This document shows positions 1 to 8,405 of a stretch of DNA of 64,000 bases, one piece after another; position 1 is the stretch's first letter; each line of letters starts with the position of its first letter. Source of the DNA: Micromonospora sp. CCTCC AA 2012012 (GTDB lineage: Bacteria > Actinomycetota > Actinomycetes > Mycobacteriales > Micromonosporaceae); assembly GCF_040499845.1 (NCBI RefSeq), contig NZ_CP159342.1, positions 1,798,001-1,862,000 of the forward strand, in the 5' to 3' direction. The notes under the pieces were generated by a model. It had not been told where the DNA came from, ran no database searches, and worked only from the letters and a program-made list of their open reading frames with translations. The translations under genes and the position numbers were made by a program.

Positions 1-546
1 GCACAGCCCACGCGGGTTCGCCGGCAGCCCGAGCCGCTTCGCCCCGGCCAGGGCCCGCCGGTCGGCGTACGGGCGCACGTCCGGCCAGACCGCCTGCGCC
101 TCCCGCAGGAAGATGTCCGCCCCGGTGGGCCCGATGCCGGGGAACTCGGTGAGCAGCCGGCGCAGCACCGGCAGGTCGCCGTCGGCCTCCCGGTGCAGCC
201 GGCGCAGGTCGCCGTGCCACCGGTCCAGGCAGAGCCGCGCGCCGGTGCCCAGCATCGTCGAGGTGCGCTCGTCGTAGCGCCGGTAGTGCCCCCGGCCGAG
301 CGCGTCGACCCGGTCCTGCCAGCTCGCCGCCTCCATCGCCTGCGGGGTGCGGTAGCCGGCCGCGAAGAGTTCCCGCGCGGCGGCGAGCGCCACCCCGGCC
401 CGGATCCGGGTGCTCAGCAGCGTGGTCAGCACCAGCAGCTGGTAGAGCGGCCCGGGCCGGTCGGTCAGCCGGATCCCGGCCTCCTCGGCGTACGTGCGTC
501 CCTGCCGCTCCAGCAGCGCCCGGGCCACGTTCCGATCGTTCGGCAT
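1..546 (-). CDS. HhH-GPD family DNA glycosylase / endonuclease III-like, C-terminus cut off
   Basis: Reading leftward from the ATG at 546 gives an open frame of 182 residues that runs off the window edge. Residues about 130-150 form a helix-hairpin-helix (FPGIGPTGADIF). It is followed by PYADRRAL, where the Asp sits at the position of the catalytic Asp of endonuclease III. The Lys expected in the hairpin of bifunctional glycosylase/lyases is not seen, which would fit a monofunctional base excision enzyme; this is an inference. Any Cys cluster would lie beyond the edge. The gene is divergent from the small gene at 670. Family assignment is fairly sure, the substrate is unknown. Confidence 0.75.
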   Translation of the reverse strand, partial: MPNDRNVARALLERQGRTYAEEAGIRLTDRPGPLYQLLVLTTLLSTRIRAGVALAAARELFAAGYRTPQAMEAASWQDRVDALGRGHYRRYDERTSTMLGTGARLCLDRWHGDLRRLHREADGDLPVLRRLLTEFPGIGPTGADIFLREAQAVWPDVRPYADRRALAGAKRLGLPANPRGLC

Positions 547-669
547 CCCGTCGGGTTACCCGCCCCGGCCCGCTCCAGACCCCCGCCGGACGGAATGCGC
601 TCCCCGGCGGCGGGTACCCCGCTCGGGTGCGCGGCGCACGTCGTGCGCTCCCACCGGAAGGAGAGAGCC

Positions 670-867
670 GTGGTCAAGCCGCAGCAGGAGGAACTGCGCC
701 GCAACGACAAGGGCGCGACCAGCCAGGACAGCCGCGAGGGCAGTCAGGCCACCGGGCATCCCCGGAACCAGGGCAGCTCCAACGGGGACGTCGGCCGGCC
801 GGTGCCGAAGGGACAGGTGTCCCCGTACGGCCCGGCCGGCGCACCCGTCGCGGAGGACGAGAGCTAG
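670..867 (+). CDS. Small hydrophilic hypothetical protein (65 aa)
   Basis: A GTG start is preceded by a good ribosome site (GGAAGGAGAG, 656-665). The product has no Cys, no membrane segment and no recognised domain. It is rich in Gln, Asn, Gly, Pro and charged residues, so it is probably disordered. It begins MVKPQQEELRRND and ends AEDES. The stop overlaps by 4 bases the stop of the convergent gene at 864. The strong ribosome site and clean position between genes support it as real; its function is unknown. Confidence 0.55.
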   Translation: MVKPQQEELRRNDKGATSQDSREGSQATGHPRNQGSSNGDVGRPVPKGQVSPYGPAGAPVAEDES

Positions 868-1340
868 CGACGGCGTCGCGAGGGCGGCCGCAGCCTCCAC
901 CAGGTGGCTGCGGCCGCCATGCCGTACGCGAGGTGCGGCACGATGTCCGACAGCCAGCCGGCCCGGCCCCAGCGCCGCGGGTCGGTCACGCCCAGCACCG
1001 TCATCGAGCCGTCCGACACGGCCATCACGCCACCACCGAGCAGCCCCACCGCCACCGGCACCGGCAGCCGACGTCGCGCGGCGAGCAGCCCGAACGCCGC
1101 CCCCGCGGCGATCCCCGTCCCGTACCCGAGCAGGGGCCCGAGGCCCGCGCGGCGGTTGGCCGCGCGGTCCTCGGGCCCGAGGTCGACGTGGGCCACGCCG
1201 GCCAGCCGCCCGGCGGTCTCCTCCGGGGTGCCACTGGCCGGACGCGCCCGCACCACCATGTCCAGATAGCTGACCACGTTCAGCACGGCGCTGCCCACCG
1301 CGCCGGCGATGGCGCCGTCGACCACCCCGGTGCGGCTCAC
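864..1340 (-). CDS. Hypothetical integral membrane protein (158 aa)
   Basis: Four hydrophobic stretches rich in Gly and Ala are visible: near the N-terminus (GAIAGAVGSAVLNVVSY), in the middle (GTGIAAGAAFGLLAA and VAVGLLGGGVMAV) and at the end (AYGMAAAATWW). It ends in a basic tail. The GTG start overlaps the stop of the upstream gene (1337..1546) by 3 bases, so the two are probably translated together. I do not recognise the family. The frame stays open further upstream, but the overlap favours this start. Confidence 0.65.
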   Translation of the reverse strand: MSRTGVVDGAIAGAVGSAVLNVVSYLDMVVRARPASGTPEETAGRLAGVAHVDLGPEDRAANRRAGLGPLLGYGTGIAAGAAFGLLAARRRLPVPVAVGLLGGGVMAVSDGSMTVLGVTDPRRWGRAGWLSDIVPHLAYGMAAAATWWRLRPPSRRRR

Positions 1341-1546
1341 TTCGGGTCGCCCGGCTCGCGCTCGCCCTTCGGGCCGTACGTCCGCTCGCCCCGCACCACG
1401 CCGCGCTGACCCCGGTCGTCCTGCAGGATCCGGTTGGCGACCTGGTTCGCCTCCTGGTCGGCCGCGCGTCCGGACTGCTCGATCACGTCGCGCAGTCGGG
1501 CCCGCTCCTTGTCGTACGCGTTGCTCCCCGGCCATGGTCCTGGCAT
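1337..1546 (-). CDS. Small charged hypothetical protein (69 aa)
   Basis: The ATG at 1546 follows a strong ribosome site (complement of GCCTCCTCCGG, about 1550-1560). The product is strongly charged and probably helical, with the central motif RDVIEQSGRAADQEANQ and a Gly/Glu/Arg-rich tail. There is no membrane segment. It is translationally coupled to the membrane protein downstream. The same short type of protein is familiar from actinobacterial genomes as an uncharacterised hypothetical. Function unknown. Confidence 0.6.
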   Translation of the reverse strand: MPGPWPGSNAYDKERARLRDVIEQSGRAADQEANQVANRILQDDRGQRGVVRGERTYGPKGEREPGDPK

Positions 1547-1583
1547 CGCCGCCTCCTCCGGTCGCTGTCGCTGTCCGCGTCGT

Positions 1584-2480
1584 CTACCCGTCCCCGCCCA
1601 CGCCAACCGTGTGGACCACCGCGACCGGGCAGTCGGCGTGGTGCAGCACGCCCTGGCTGACCGAGCCGAGCAGCAGGCCGCTCAGCTCGCGCCGGCCCTG
1701 GTTGCCGACCACCACGAGCTGCGCGCCGCGGGACGCCTCGGTGAGGACGGAGACCGGCCGGCCGTGCCGGGTCTCCCGGGTGACCGGCACCTGCGGGTAA
1801 CGGTCGGCCAGCCCGGTCAGCGACTCGGCGACGATCCGGTCCTCCTCGCCGCGCAGCTGGTTCTCCTCGTACACCAGGGGTTGCATGTCGCCGGGGCCGC
1901 CGGAGGCGGGGTGGGTGTAGGCGTGCACCGCGTGCAGCGGGGCGCCGCGCAGCGCCGCCTCCTCGGCGGCGAACTCGACGGCCGCCCGGGACAGCGCCGA
2001 GCCGTCCACGCCGACCACGACCGGTCCGGCCGACCGTGGCGCGCCGCGCGCCACCAGCACCGGGCAGTCGGCGTACGCGGCCACCTGGATCGCCACCGAG
2101 CCGAGCACCAGCGCGCCGAACCCGCCCAGGCCCCGGTCGCCGAGCACGATCATCGTCGCGGTGGGGGTCTCGCCGAGCAGCACCGCGGCGGCCTCGCCGT
2201 CGATGATCTCCCCGGTGACCCGCAGCTCCGGCGCGACCGCCTCCGCCTCGGCGACCGCCGCCGCGACCAGCTCCTGCGCCTGGTGTCGCAGGCCACCGCC
2301 GGCCGGCCCGCCGGCGACCCCGTCCACCGGCACGCGCAGCAGCGGCCAGATGAACCCGTGGACCACCCGTAGCGGCCGGTTGCGCCGCGCGGCCTCCGCC
2401 GCCGCCAGGCGTACGGCCCGCCGGGCCGGCTCGGAGCCGTCCACGCCGACCACCACCGCCGCGCTGCTCGCCGAGTTCAC
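1584..2480 (-). CDS. Universal stress protein with two UspA domains (298 aa)
   Basis: Two tandem UspA domains of about 145 residues each are present. Each begins with a beta strand and VGVDGS and carries the nucleotide-binding pattern G-X2-G-X9-G-S: GDRGLGGFGALVLGS in the first, GNQGRRELSGLLLGS in the second. Both copies keep the ATP-binding glycines, so the protein should bind ATP like the dormancy-linked tandem Usp proteins of mycobacteria. The start is GTG at 2480 after GGAGGTG; longer upstream frames lack a ribosome site. It is divergent from the methyltransferase at 2611. Confidence 0.9.
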   Translation of the reverse strand: MNSASSAAVVVGVDGSEPARRAVRLAAAEAARRNRPLRVVHGFIWPLLRVPVDGVAGGPAGGGLRHQAQELVAAAVAEAEAVAPELRVTGEIIDGEAAAVLLGETPTATMIVLGDRGLGGFGALVLGSVAIQVAAYADCPVLVARGAPRSAGPVVVGVDGSALSRAAVEFAAEEAALRGAPLHAVHAYTHPASGGPGDMQPLVYEENQLRGEEDRIVAESLTGLADRYPQVPVTRETRHGRPVSVLTEASRGAQLVVVGNQGRRELSGLLLGSVSQGVLHHADCPVAVVHTVGVGGDG

Positions 2481-2610
2481 CCGCTGCACCTCCTGGCCGC
2501 CGGACGCCCGCGGCCAGTATCGCGGCCGGCGGGCTGTCAGCGGGCCGATACCGCGCGAGCCGGGCCGTGGGTACGCTGTCGCCCGACGCCCGAGCGAGGG
2601 AGATTCGTCG

Positions 2611-3357
2611 ATGGCCGAGCCGGACCAGCCGAGCACCGCCCGCATGATCGACTACTGGCTCGGCGGGGAGCACCACTTCCCGGTCGACGTGGCCGCCGCG
2701 CACGCCTTCGAGCAGGCGTACGGGCCGTGTGCGGCGATCTTCCGCTCGTTGCGGGACTTCCTGGGCCGGGCCGTGCGGGCGATCACCGACGCCGGGGTGG
2801 ACGGCTTCCTCGTCTTCGGCGCGGGCGTGCCCACCCGGGGGAACGTGCACGAGGTGGCCCCGGAGGCGACCGTGCTCTACACCGACGTCGACCCGGTGGC
2901 GATCCGGCTCGGCCAGCGGATCCTCGCCGGCAGCGACCGCGCCGGGTACGGCTTCGGCGACGCCACCGACATCGGCACCGTCGACCCTGCGCAGCTGCAC
3001 CGGTTCGTGCCGGGGTGGGGGAGAAGGCCGGTCGGGGTGATCTTCCTCGGGCTGGCCGCGTTCCTGGACGACGACACCCTGGCCCGTACCCTCGACGAGC
3101 TCTACGCGGCGGCCGCGCCCGGCAGCTTCCTCGCGGTCGACTTCGACAGCGAGGAGCTGGCGGCGTACCCCGAGGCCCTGGCCATGATGGGGCCGGCGTT
3201 CCGGATGCGCCCACCGGCCGCCTTCGGGCCGCTGCTGGGTCGCTGGCGACCCACCGGGGACGGCGTGGTGCCGGTGGCGCGGTGGCGACCGTCCGGCCCC
3301 CCGGACCCGGTGCCGGACGCCTTCTTCGGCGCGTTGGCCACCCGGGCCGCGGACTGA
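2611..3357 (+). CDS. S-adenosylmethionine-dependent methyltransferase, DUF574 type (248 aa)
   Basis: The N-terminus (STARMIDYWLGGEHHFPVD) is the signature of the actinobacterial DUF574 family (PF04672), which has a class I methyltransferase fold. It is followed by ATVLYTDVDPVAI, the strand and acidic residue expected to hold the SAM ribose, and a late VIFLGLAAFLDD. The family is expanded in Streptomyces and Micromonospora and its natural substrates are not known. The ATG follows GAGGGAGA. The usual family length is about 260-280 residues, so this member is slightly short. Confidence 0.8.
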   Translation: MAEPDQPSTARMIDYWLGGEHHFPVDVAAAHAFEQAYGPCAAIFRSLRDFLGRAVRAITDAGVDGFLVFGAGVPTRGNVHEVAPEATVLYTDVDPVAIRLGQRILAGSDRAGYGFGDATDIGTVDPAQLHRFVPGWGRRPVGVIFLGLAAFLDDDTLARTLDELYAAAAPGSFLAVDFDSEELAAYPEALAMMGPAFRMRPPAAFGPLLGRWRPTGDGVVPVARWRPSGPPDPVPDAFFGALATRAAD

Positions 3358-3464
3358 CGCCGGGCGCTGATTCGCCGGGCCGGGGTGCGGCGGCGCCCGG
3401 CTGCCACCCGCGGATGCGGGCCGGCCGAACCGGCCGACCGGCCTGTCGGGCGGTCTCCGTATGA

Positions 3465-3480
3465 TGCTTGCTCCCAAGCA
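3465..3480. promoter_or_regulatory. Perfect 6-bp inverted repeat TGCTTG-CTCC-CAAGCA
   Basis: The arms TGCTTG and CAAGCA are separated by CTCC. They lie 11 bases upstream of the ribosome site of the phosphatase gene at 3504. As the operon also contains a MarR gene, it could be an operator; it could also be a small leader hairpin. There is no direct evidence for either. Confidence 0.35.
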
Positions 3481-3503
3481 ATAATCGCCTCGGAGGATGC
3501 AAC

Positions 3504-4691
3504 ATGCCGGAAGCGCCCGGACAGGTGTCGCGTGCCCTGCGCGCGGCCCCGCCCGACCAGTTGGCGGAGGCCGCCGACCGGACGATCCGCGCCGCGCTGG
3601 ACGCGTCCCGCACCGAGGTCTTCATCGCCGACTACCGGTTCAGCGGGCTCTGGCCGGTGCTGGACCCGGAGCTGCCGGACGCCGGCTTCCTCTCCTGTCA
3701 CGGCGTCGCGCAGCGCTGCTTCAGCAGCCAGCAGCCGGTGCTGGACGCGGGGGAGAGCGGTGGGTGCCGGATGTATCTGCCGCTGTCGGTCTGGGGCGAG
3801 CGGCTCGGGGTGCTGCTGATCGAGGTCGCCGGGCAGCCGGAGCCCGCGACGGTCGAGCTGGCCCGGGAGATGGCCGGCGAGCTGGCCCTGGCGCTGCGCG
3901 CCGCCGACCGGGAGACCGACCGCTACCGCCGGGCGCGCCGCCGGGAACGGCTCAGCATGGCCGCGGAGATGCAGTGGGACCTGCTGCCGGGGCGCAGCGT
4001 CACGCATGGCGCGTTCCTGCTGGCGGGCCAGCTCGAACCGGCGTACACGGTCGGCGGGGACCACTTCGACTGGTCGCTCGACGGCGACCAGCTCACGGTG
4101 ACCGTGCTCAACGGCGCCGGCTCCGGGCTCTCCGCGTCGCTGCTCACCGCGGTCACCGTCAACGCGCTGCGCAACGCCCGACGTTCCGGCGGCAGCCTGG
4201 TCGAACAGGCCGAGCTGGCCTCCGACACGATCTTCTACCAGCACCGGGGGGGCCGGCACGTGGCCACGCTCCTGCTGGAGCTGGACACCCGTCGGGGGAC
4301 GGTCCGCGCCGTGGACGCGGGCTCGCCGCACGTGCTGCGACTGCGCGGCGGCACGGTGACCCGGATCGACCTGGAGCAGCAGCTGCCGCTGGGGATGTTC
4401 GCCGAGACCCGCTACGACGTGCAGGAGTTCGCGGTGGAGCCGGGGGACCGGCTCTTCGTGGTCAGCGACGGCGTGTACGCCGCCGCGCCGGATGGCCAGG
4501 AGCCCTACGGCGAAAGGGCCATGGCGCGCGCGATGCGGTCCACTCGGCTGCAACCGGCGACCGAAGCAGTTGGTACGGTGATGCGCGAACTGCACGCCTA
4601 CCACGCCGCCGCGGATCTCCGCGACGATGCGGTGGTCGTCTGCCTGGACTGGCGCGGTTCCGGCCGGCCGGACGACGCGCGCGGCCGGTAG
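3504..4691 (+). CDS. SpoIIE/RsbU-like PP2C phosphatase with N-terminal sensor region (395 aa)
   Basis: Residues 1-130 resemble a degenerate GAF-type sensor, 140-155 a basic linker helix, and 160-385 a PP2C-like SpoIIE domain. Such enzymes dephosphorylate anti-sigma-factor antagonists. Metal ligands seen are Asp186 and Asp189 in GGDHFDW and Asp322 in VSDGVY. The position normally held by Asp in the GDVSGKG-type motif reads LNGAGSG (Asn203), so catalysis may be weakened or lost. The ATG follows CGGAGG by 7 bases. The MarR gene begins 47 bases downstream, so the two are probably one operon. No anti-sigma partner is nearby. Confidence 0.85.
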   Translation: MPEAPGQVSRALRAAPPDQLAEAADRTIRAALDASRTEVFIADYRFSGLWPVLDPELPDAGFLSCHGVAQRCFSSQQPVLDAGESGGCRMYLPLSVWGERLGVLLIEVAGQPEPATVELAREMAGELALALRAADRETDRYRRARRRERLSMAAEMQWDLLPGRSVTHGAFLLAGQLEPAYTVGGDHFDWSLDGDQLTVTVLNGAGSGLSASLLTAVTVNALRNARRSGGSLVEQAELASDTIFYQHRGGRHVATLLLELDTRRGTVRAVDAGSPHVLRLRGGTVTRIDLEQQLPLGMFAETRYDVQEFAVEPGDRLFVVSDGVYAAAPDGQEPYGERAMARAMRSTRLQPATEAVGTVMRELHAYHAAADLRDDAVVVCLDWRGSGRPDDARGR

Positions 4692-4738
4692 TCGGACCGG
4701 TGGGCGAGCACGAGCGGGACGAGTGCAGGGGAGATCGG

Positions 4739-5209
4739 GTGGAGCGACCTCCGAATCTTGCCGCCGCGATCGAGGCGGCTGCCGAGGCGCTGATCGGTGT
4801 CCTCGATTCGGCGGCCTCCCGGCACAACGTCAGCGTCTCGCCGACCCAGCTCCGCGTCCTGTCGCTGATCATCAGCCATCCGAACGCCAACGTGAACCGG
4901 CTGGCCGACCTGCTGGACGTCGTACCCTCCTCGGCCAGCCGGCTCTGTGACCGGCTGGAGGCCGTCGGTCTGGTCCGGCGGGTGGCGGACCCCCGCGACC
5001 GGCGCGAGGTGCGGTTGATCCCCACCGCGGCGGCGGAGACCCTGCTGCGGGAGTTGCAGGAGCGCCGCCACCAGGCGATCCAGGCCGTCCTCGACCGGAT
5101 GCCGCACCGCACCCAGCACGAGCTGCTGCTGGCGCTGGCCGCGTTCGGTCAGGCGGCTGCCCTGGCCGGTGGCCAGGTGGGCTCGGACTCCGCAGCCCGC
5201 ACCGCCTGA
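4739..5209 (+). CDS. MarR family transcriptional regulator (156 aa)
   Basis: A winged helix is visible: NVNRLADLLDVVPSSASRLCDRL as recognition region (shown here in part), then the wing ADPRDRREVRLIPT with the DxRxxR motif typical of MarR. The start is GTG at 4739 with GGGGAG 6 bases upstream; an in-frame GTG at 4700 is possible but lacks a ribosome site. It follows the SpoIIE-like phosphatase and may regulate that operon. The ligand is unknown. Confidence 0.85.
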   Translation: MERPPNLAAAIEAAAEALIGVLDSAASRHNVSVSPTQLRVLSLIISHPNANVNRLADLLDVVPSSASRLCDRLEAVGLVRRVADPRDRREVRLIPTAAAETLLRELQERRHQAIQAVLDRMPHRTQHELLLALAAFGQAAALAGGQVGSDSAARTA

Positions 5210-5489
5210 GCCCGCCGACCAGCCGCCTTTCCCCACTCCACTAGTGTCCTAGGATGCCTTAGCGGTGGTGTGGGGCAGCACACGCGGGGCACGGGAAGAG
5301 CGCGACGAGCCCGATATAGTGGCAGCGCAACTCGCCGGCCCTTGATCGACACCGATCCTGGGCCGCATCGGGGGAGGTCCCAGCCCGGGATCGCAAGGGC
5401 GCCGGCGCCGACCGGCCGGTAACGCGCACGTCCCTCCGGAGCGACCGACCTCGGTCGGGCGCCGGACCGTGCTGCGAAGGGAGGCTGCG

Positions 5490-6137
5490 GTGTCGCGTCG
5501 GCCGGCTCGGTCAGAGCAACCGGAGGCCACCGGCGGTACGACGGCGGTGGGGGACCGGGTCCTCACCCTGCCGAACATGATCAGCTTCGTCCGGCTGGTC
5601 GGAGTGCCGCTGTTCCTCTATCTCTTCCTGGTGGCGCGCGCCGACGTGGCGGCGATCGTGGTGCTGGCCATCGGCGGCACCAGCGACTGGGTGGACGGCT
5701 GGATCGCCCGCCGGCTGCACCAGGTCAGCCGCCTCGGCGAGCTGCTCGACCCGCTCGCCGACCGGCTCTACATCCTCGCCACGCTGCTCGCGTTCACCGC
5801 GCGGGAGGTGGTGCCGTGGCAGTTCACCGCGGCGTTGCTGGCCCGCGAGCTGCTGCTGCTCGGTTCCCTGGCGGTGCTCCGCCGCTACGGTTACGGCCCC
5901 CCGCCGGTGCACTACGTCGGCAAGACGGCGACGTTCCTGCTGCTGGCGGCCTTCCCGCTGCTGCTGCTGGCCGCGGCGGCGCCGGCGGTGGCGGTGGCCA
6001 CGGCCTCCGCCGCGATCGGCTGGGGGCTGGCCTGGTGGGGTCTGGTGCTCTACTGGGTGGCCGGCGCGATGTACGTGGTGCAGGCCAGCCGCCTGGTCCG
6101 GGCGATGCGGGACCGGTCGCAGGGAGCGACGGCATGA
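5490..6137 (+). CDS. CDP-alcohol phosphatidyltransferase (PgsA-like, 215 aa)
   Basis: This membrane enzyme transfers a phosphatidyl group from CDP-diacylglycerol to an alcohol. The full family motif is present: DGWIAR then G then two Asp (DG-x2-AR-x8-G-x3-D-x3-D, ending LGELLDPLAD). Four to six hydrophobic helices follow. It occupies the place of pgsA2 (Rv1822) in M. tuberculosis at the head of the DUF881 cluster; the acceptor alcohol cannot be told from sequence. The GTG at 5490 has AAGGGAGG 5 bases upstream. The 280 bases before it carry TATAGT at 5315-5320, a possible -10 box. The stop overlaps the next start. Confidence 0.85.
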   Translation: MSRRPARSEQPEATGGTTAVGDRVLTLPNMISFVRLVGVPLFLYLFLVARADVAAIVVLAIGGTSDWVDGWIARRLHQVSRLGELLDPLADRLYILATLLAFTAREVVPWQFTAALLARELLLLGSLAVLRRYGYGPPPVHYVGKTATFLLLAAFPLLLLAAAAPAVAVATASAAIGWGLAWWGLVLYWVAGAMYVVQASRLVRAMRDRSQGATA

Positions 6138-7078
6138 GTTCCGCTCCGCGCGACGTTCGCGACCCGTCGGCCCGGGTGTACGCCCCGGACTTCCTCACCG
6201 AACTGTTCCGCAACCCGCTCGACCCGGGTTACGCCGACGCGGCGGCCCGGCGTGGGCGGGCGCCCGCGTCGCCCTGGCGGCGGTGGGCGGCGCGGCCGGT
6301 CAGCGTGGTGGTGATCGTGGCGATCGGGGTGCTCTTCGCGGTGGCGTACCGGGAGACGATGGCGGAGGAGCCGAGCCGGGCGCAGGCGCGGGCGGGCCTG
6401 ATCTCCGAGATCAAGCAGCGTGAGGCCGAGACGGACCGGTTGACCGCGCGCGCGGACCAGTTGCGCGAGGAGGTGGGCCGGCAGCGCGACGCGGCGCTGA
6501 GCGGTTCGCAGGCGTACCGGTTGCGGAACCTGGAGGCCGGGACCGGGTTGGGTCGGGTCCGGGGTGACGGCGTGGTGGTGCGGCTGGCGGACGCGGCGGA
6601 GGACAAGGACGCGGTGACCGGTGCGGGTGTGGGGCCGCCGCAGGTGCTCTACTCCGACCTGCAGAAGGTGGCCAACGCGTTGTGGGCGGCGGGTGCCGAG
6701 GCGGTGGCGGTGAACGGGCAGCGGTTGACGGCGACGTCGACGATCCGGTCGGCGGGGCAGGCGATCCTGGTGGACTTCCGGCCGGTGACGAGCCCGTACG
6801 AGGTGTCGGCGATCGGGCCGGGGTCGATGCGGGGCCGCTTCGACGACAGTCGGGCGGCGGATCTGATGCGGGACGTGGCGCGGGCCACGGGTCTGTCGTT
6901 CGGGGTGCGGGCGGCCGAGGACCTCACCCTGCCGGCTGCTCCGTTGCCACGGCTACGCTACGCCGAGCCCTCGGTGAGTCCGAGCCCGTCGCCGTCGGGT
7001 TCGGCGGGTCGGGGTTCGTCCAGTCCCGGGCCGTCCGGCTCGGGTACCTCTCTCCGCCCCTCCGGAGGTGTCCGATGA
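6134..7078 (+). CDS. DUF881 membrane-anchored protein (314 aa)
   Basis: A cytoplasmic N-terminus of about 50 residues is followed by one membrane helix (SVVVIVAIGVLFAVAY), a coiled coil rich in Glu, Arg and Leu, and then the extracytoplasmic DUF881 domain with RNLEAGTGLGRVRGDGVVV and ALWAAGAEAVAVNGQRL. A Ser/Pro/Gly-rich tail ends the protein. It overlaps the previous gene by 4 bases (ATGA) and the next by 4. DUF881 proteins pair with Sbp in Gram-positive bacteria next to division or phospholipid genes; their biochemical role is not settled. Confidence 0.85.
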   Translation: MSSAPRDVRDPSARVYAPDFLTELFRNPLDPGYADAAARRGRAPASPWRRWAARPVSVVVIVAIGVLFAVAYRETMAEEPSRAQARAGLISEIKQREAETDRLTARADQLREEVGRQRDAALSGSQAYRLRNLEAGTGLGRVRGDGVVVRLADAAEDKDAVTGAGVGPPQVLYSDLQKVANALWAAGAEAVAVNGQRLTATSTIRSAGQAILVDFRPVTSPYEVSAIGPGSMRGRFDDSRAADLMRDVARATGLSFGVRAAEDLTLPAAPLPRLRYAEPSVSPSPSPSGSAGRGSSSPGPSGSGTSLRPSGGVR

Positions 7079-7407
7079 TCGCGGTGCTGGCGCTGATCGC
7101 CGGTGTGGTTCTCGGGATCTATCTTGATCCGGCCGTGCCGGCGGCGTTGCAGCCGTACCTGCCGATCGCCGTGGTGGCCGCGCTGGACGCGGTGTTCGGC
7201 GGGGTCCGGGCGAAGCTCGACCGGATCTTCGACGACAAGCAGTTCGTGGTGTCGTTCATCTCGAACGTGCTGGTGGCGGGTCTGATCGTGTATCTGGGTG
7301 ACCAGTTGGGCGTGGGTGGCCAGTTGTCCACGGGTGTGGTGGTCGTGCTCGGGGTGCGGATCTTCGGCAATGTGGCGGCGATCCGTCGTCACCTGTTCCG
7401 GGCGTAG
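7075..7407 (+). CDS. Small basic protein Sbp / DUF1290 (110 aa)
   Basis: It is almost entirely hydrophobic, with three membrane segments, separated by the conserved charged loop FGGVRAKLDRIFDDKQF. This is the DUF1290 (Sbp) family, equivalent to Rv1824. The ATG overlaps the stop of the DUF881 gene, indicating coupled translation. Its position between two DUF881 genes suggests a small membrane complex with them (inference from conserved order). Confidence 0.88.
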   Translation: MIAVLALIAGVVLGIYLDPAVPAALQPYLPIAVVAALDAVFGGVRAKLDRIFDDKQFVVSFISNVLVAGLIVYLGDQLGVGGQLSTGVVVVLGVRIFGNVAAIRRHLFRA

Positions 7408-7416
7408 GTTTGAGGC

Positions 7417-8349
7417 GTGAGCGACGAACACAGCGAGACCGGCACCGGGTGGCCGGCCCCGGGGGAGCCGGTCCGGCCGTCGGGTCCGGCGGGTGAGCCG
7501 GATCCGCGTCCGGACGCGCCGGACGCGGACGAGTTGAGCCCGTTGGCGCCGGAGGAACCGGTGGAGCGGGAGGACGTCGTACCCGTGGAGTCGCCGGTGG
7601 AGCCGGAGCGGCCGGACGCTGCCGCGAAGCCGGCGGCGGGCGGGGCCGGTGGGCGGCGGTGGACGTCGGCGGGGGCGATGATCGCGGTGCTGCTGGCGTT
7701 GCTGGGGTTCACGCTGGTGGTGCAGCTGAAGACGACGTCGGCGGATCCGACGTTGTCGGCGACGCGGGAGGAGGACCTGGTCCGGATCTCGTCGGACCTG
7801 GACTCGCGGGAGCGGCGGCTGCGGCAGGACATCGAGTCGTTGGAGGAGAGCCAGCGGCAGTTGCGCTCGGGTGAGCAGGGTCGGCAGGCGGCGTTGGACG
7901 AGGCGACGCGGCGGGCGGACCAGTTGGGCATCCTGGCGGGGACGTTGCCGGCGGTGGGTCCGGGGTTGACGGTGCGGTTCGAGGGGCCGGCGAAGGCGGT
8001 GTCGTCGGCGCGGGTGCTGGACGCGGTGCAGGAGCTGCGGGGCGCGGGCGCGGAGGCGATGCAGATCGCGGGGTCGGACGGCGCGGCGGTGCGGATCATC
8101 GCGTCGACGTATTTCGTGGACGGGGAGAACGGGTCGTTGGTGGTGGACGGGCGGCGGTTGTCGGCGCCGTACACGATCACGGTGATCGGTGATCCGGAGA
8201 CGATGCGTACCGCGTTGTACATTCCCGGCGGGGTGGTCGCACTGGTGGAGGAGGACGGCGGTAACGTGACCGTCGACGATCGTGAGGCTGTGGAGGTTTC
8301 GCAGTTGCACGCGCCGATCAAGCTGGACCACGCCCGGCCGGTCTCCTGA
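7417..8349 (+). CDS. Second DUF881 membrane-anchored protein (310 aa)
   Basis: The long N-terminal part (residues 1-80) is acidic and rich in Pro and Glu. One membrane helix follows (GAMIAVLLALLGFTLVV), then a coiled coil (DLDSRERRLRQDIESLEES) and a DUF881 domain with GAGAEAMQIAGSDGAAVRI. It is a paralogue of the protein at 6134 with a larger disordered cytoplasmic tail. It starts at GTG 10 bases after sbp and belongs to the same operon. Equivalent to Rv1825 by order. Confidence 0.85.
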   Translation: MSDEHSETGTGWPAPGEPVRPSGPAGEPDPRPDAPDADELSPLAPEEPVEREDVVPVESPVEPERPDAAAKPAAGGAGGRRWTSAGAMIAVLLALLGFTLVVQLKTTSADPTLSATREEDLVRISSDLDSRERRLRQDIESLEESQRQLRSGEQGRQAALDEATRRADQLGILAGTLPAVGPGLTVRFEGPAKAVSSARVLDAVQELRGAGAEAMQIAGSDGAAVRIIASTYFVDGENGSLVVDGRRLSAPYTITVIGDPETMRTALYIPGGVVALVEEDGGNVTVDDREAVEVSQLHAPIKLDHARPVS

Positions 8350-8405
8350 CGGGTCGCGGCCGCGCCGGTCTCCTCCGGTGCACCGATGGATGAAGGATGC
8401 TGCTG

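Noticed and set aside
1483..3477. Very long open frame on the - strand across the stress protein and methyltransferase genes
   Set aside because: Pro/Arg/Gly-rich translation without domains, opposite real genes; such frames are common in DNA of this GC content. The same holds for long frames opposite 7.4-10.4 kb, 16.4-19.1 kb, 34.0-37.1 kb and 56.8-60.2 kb.
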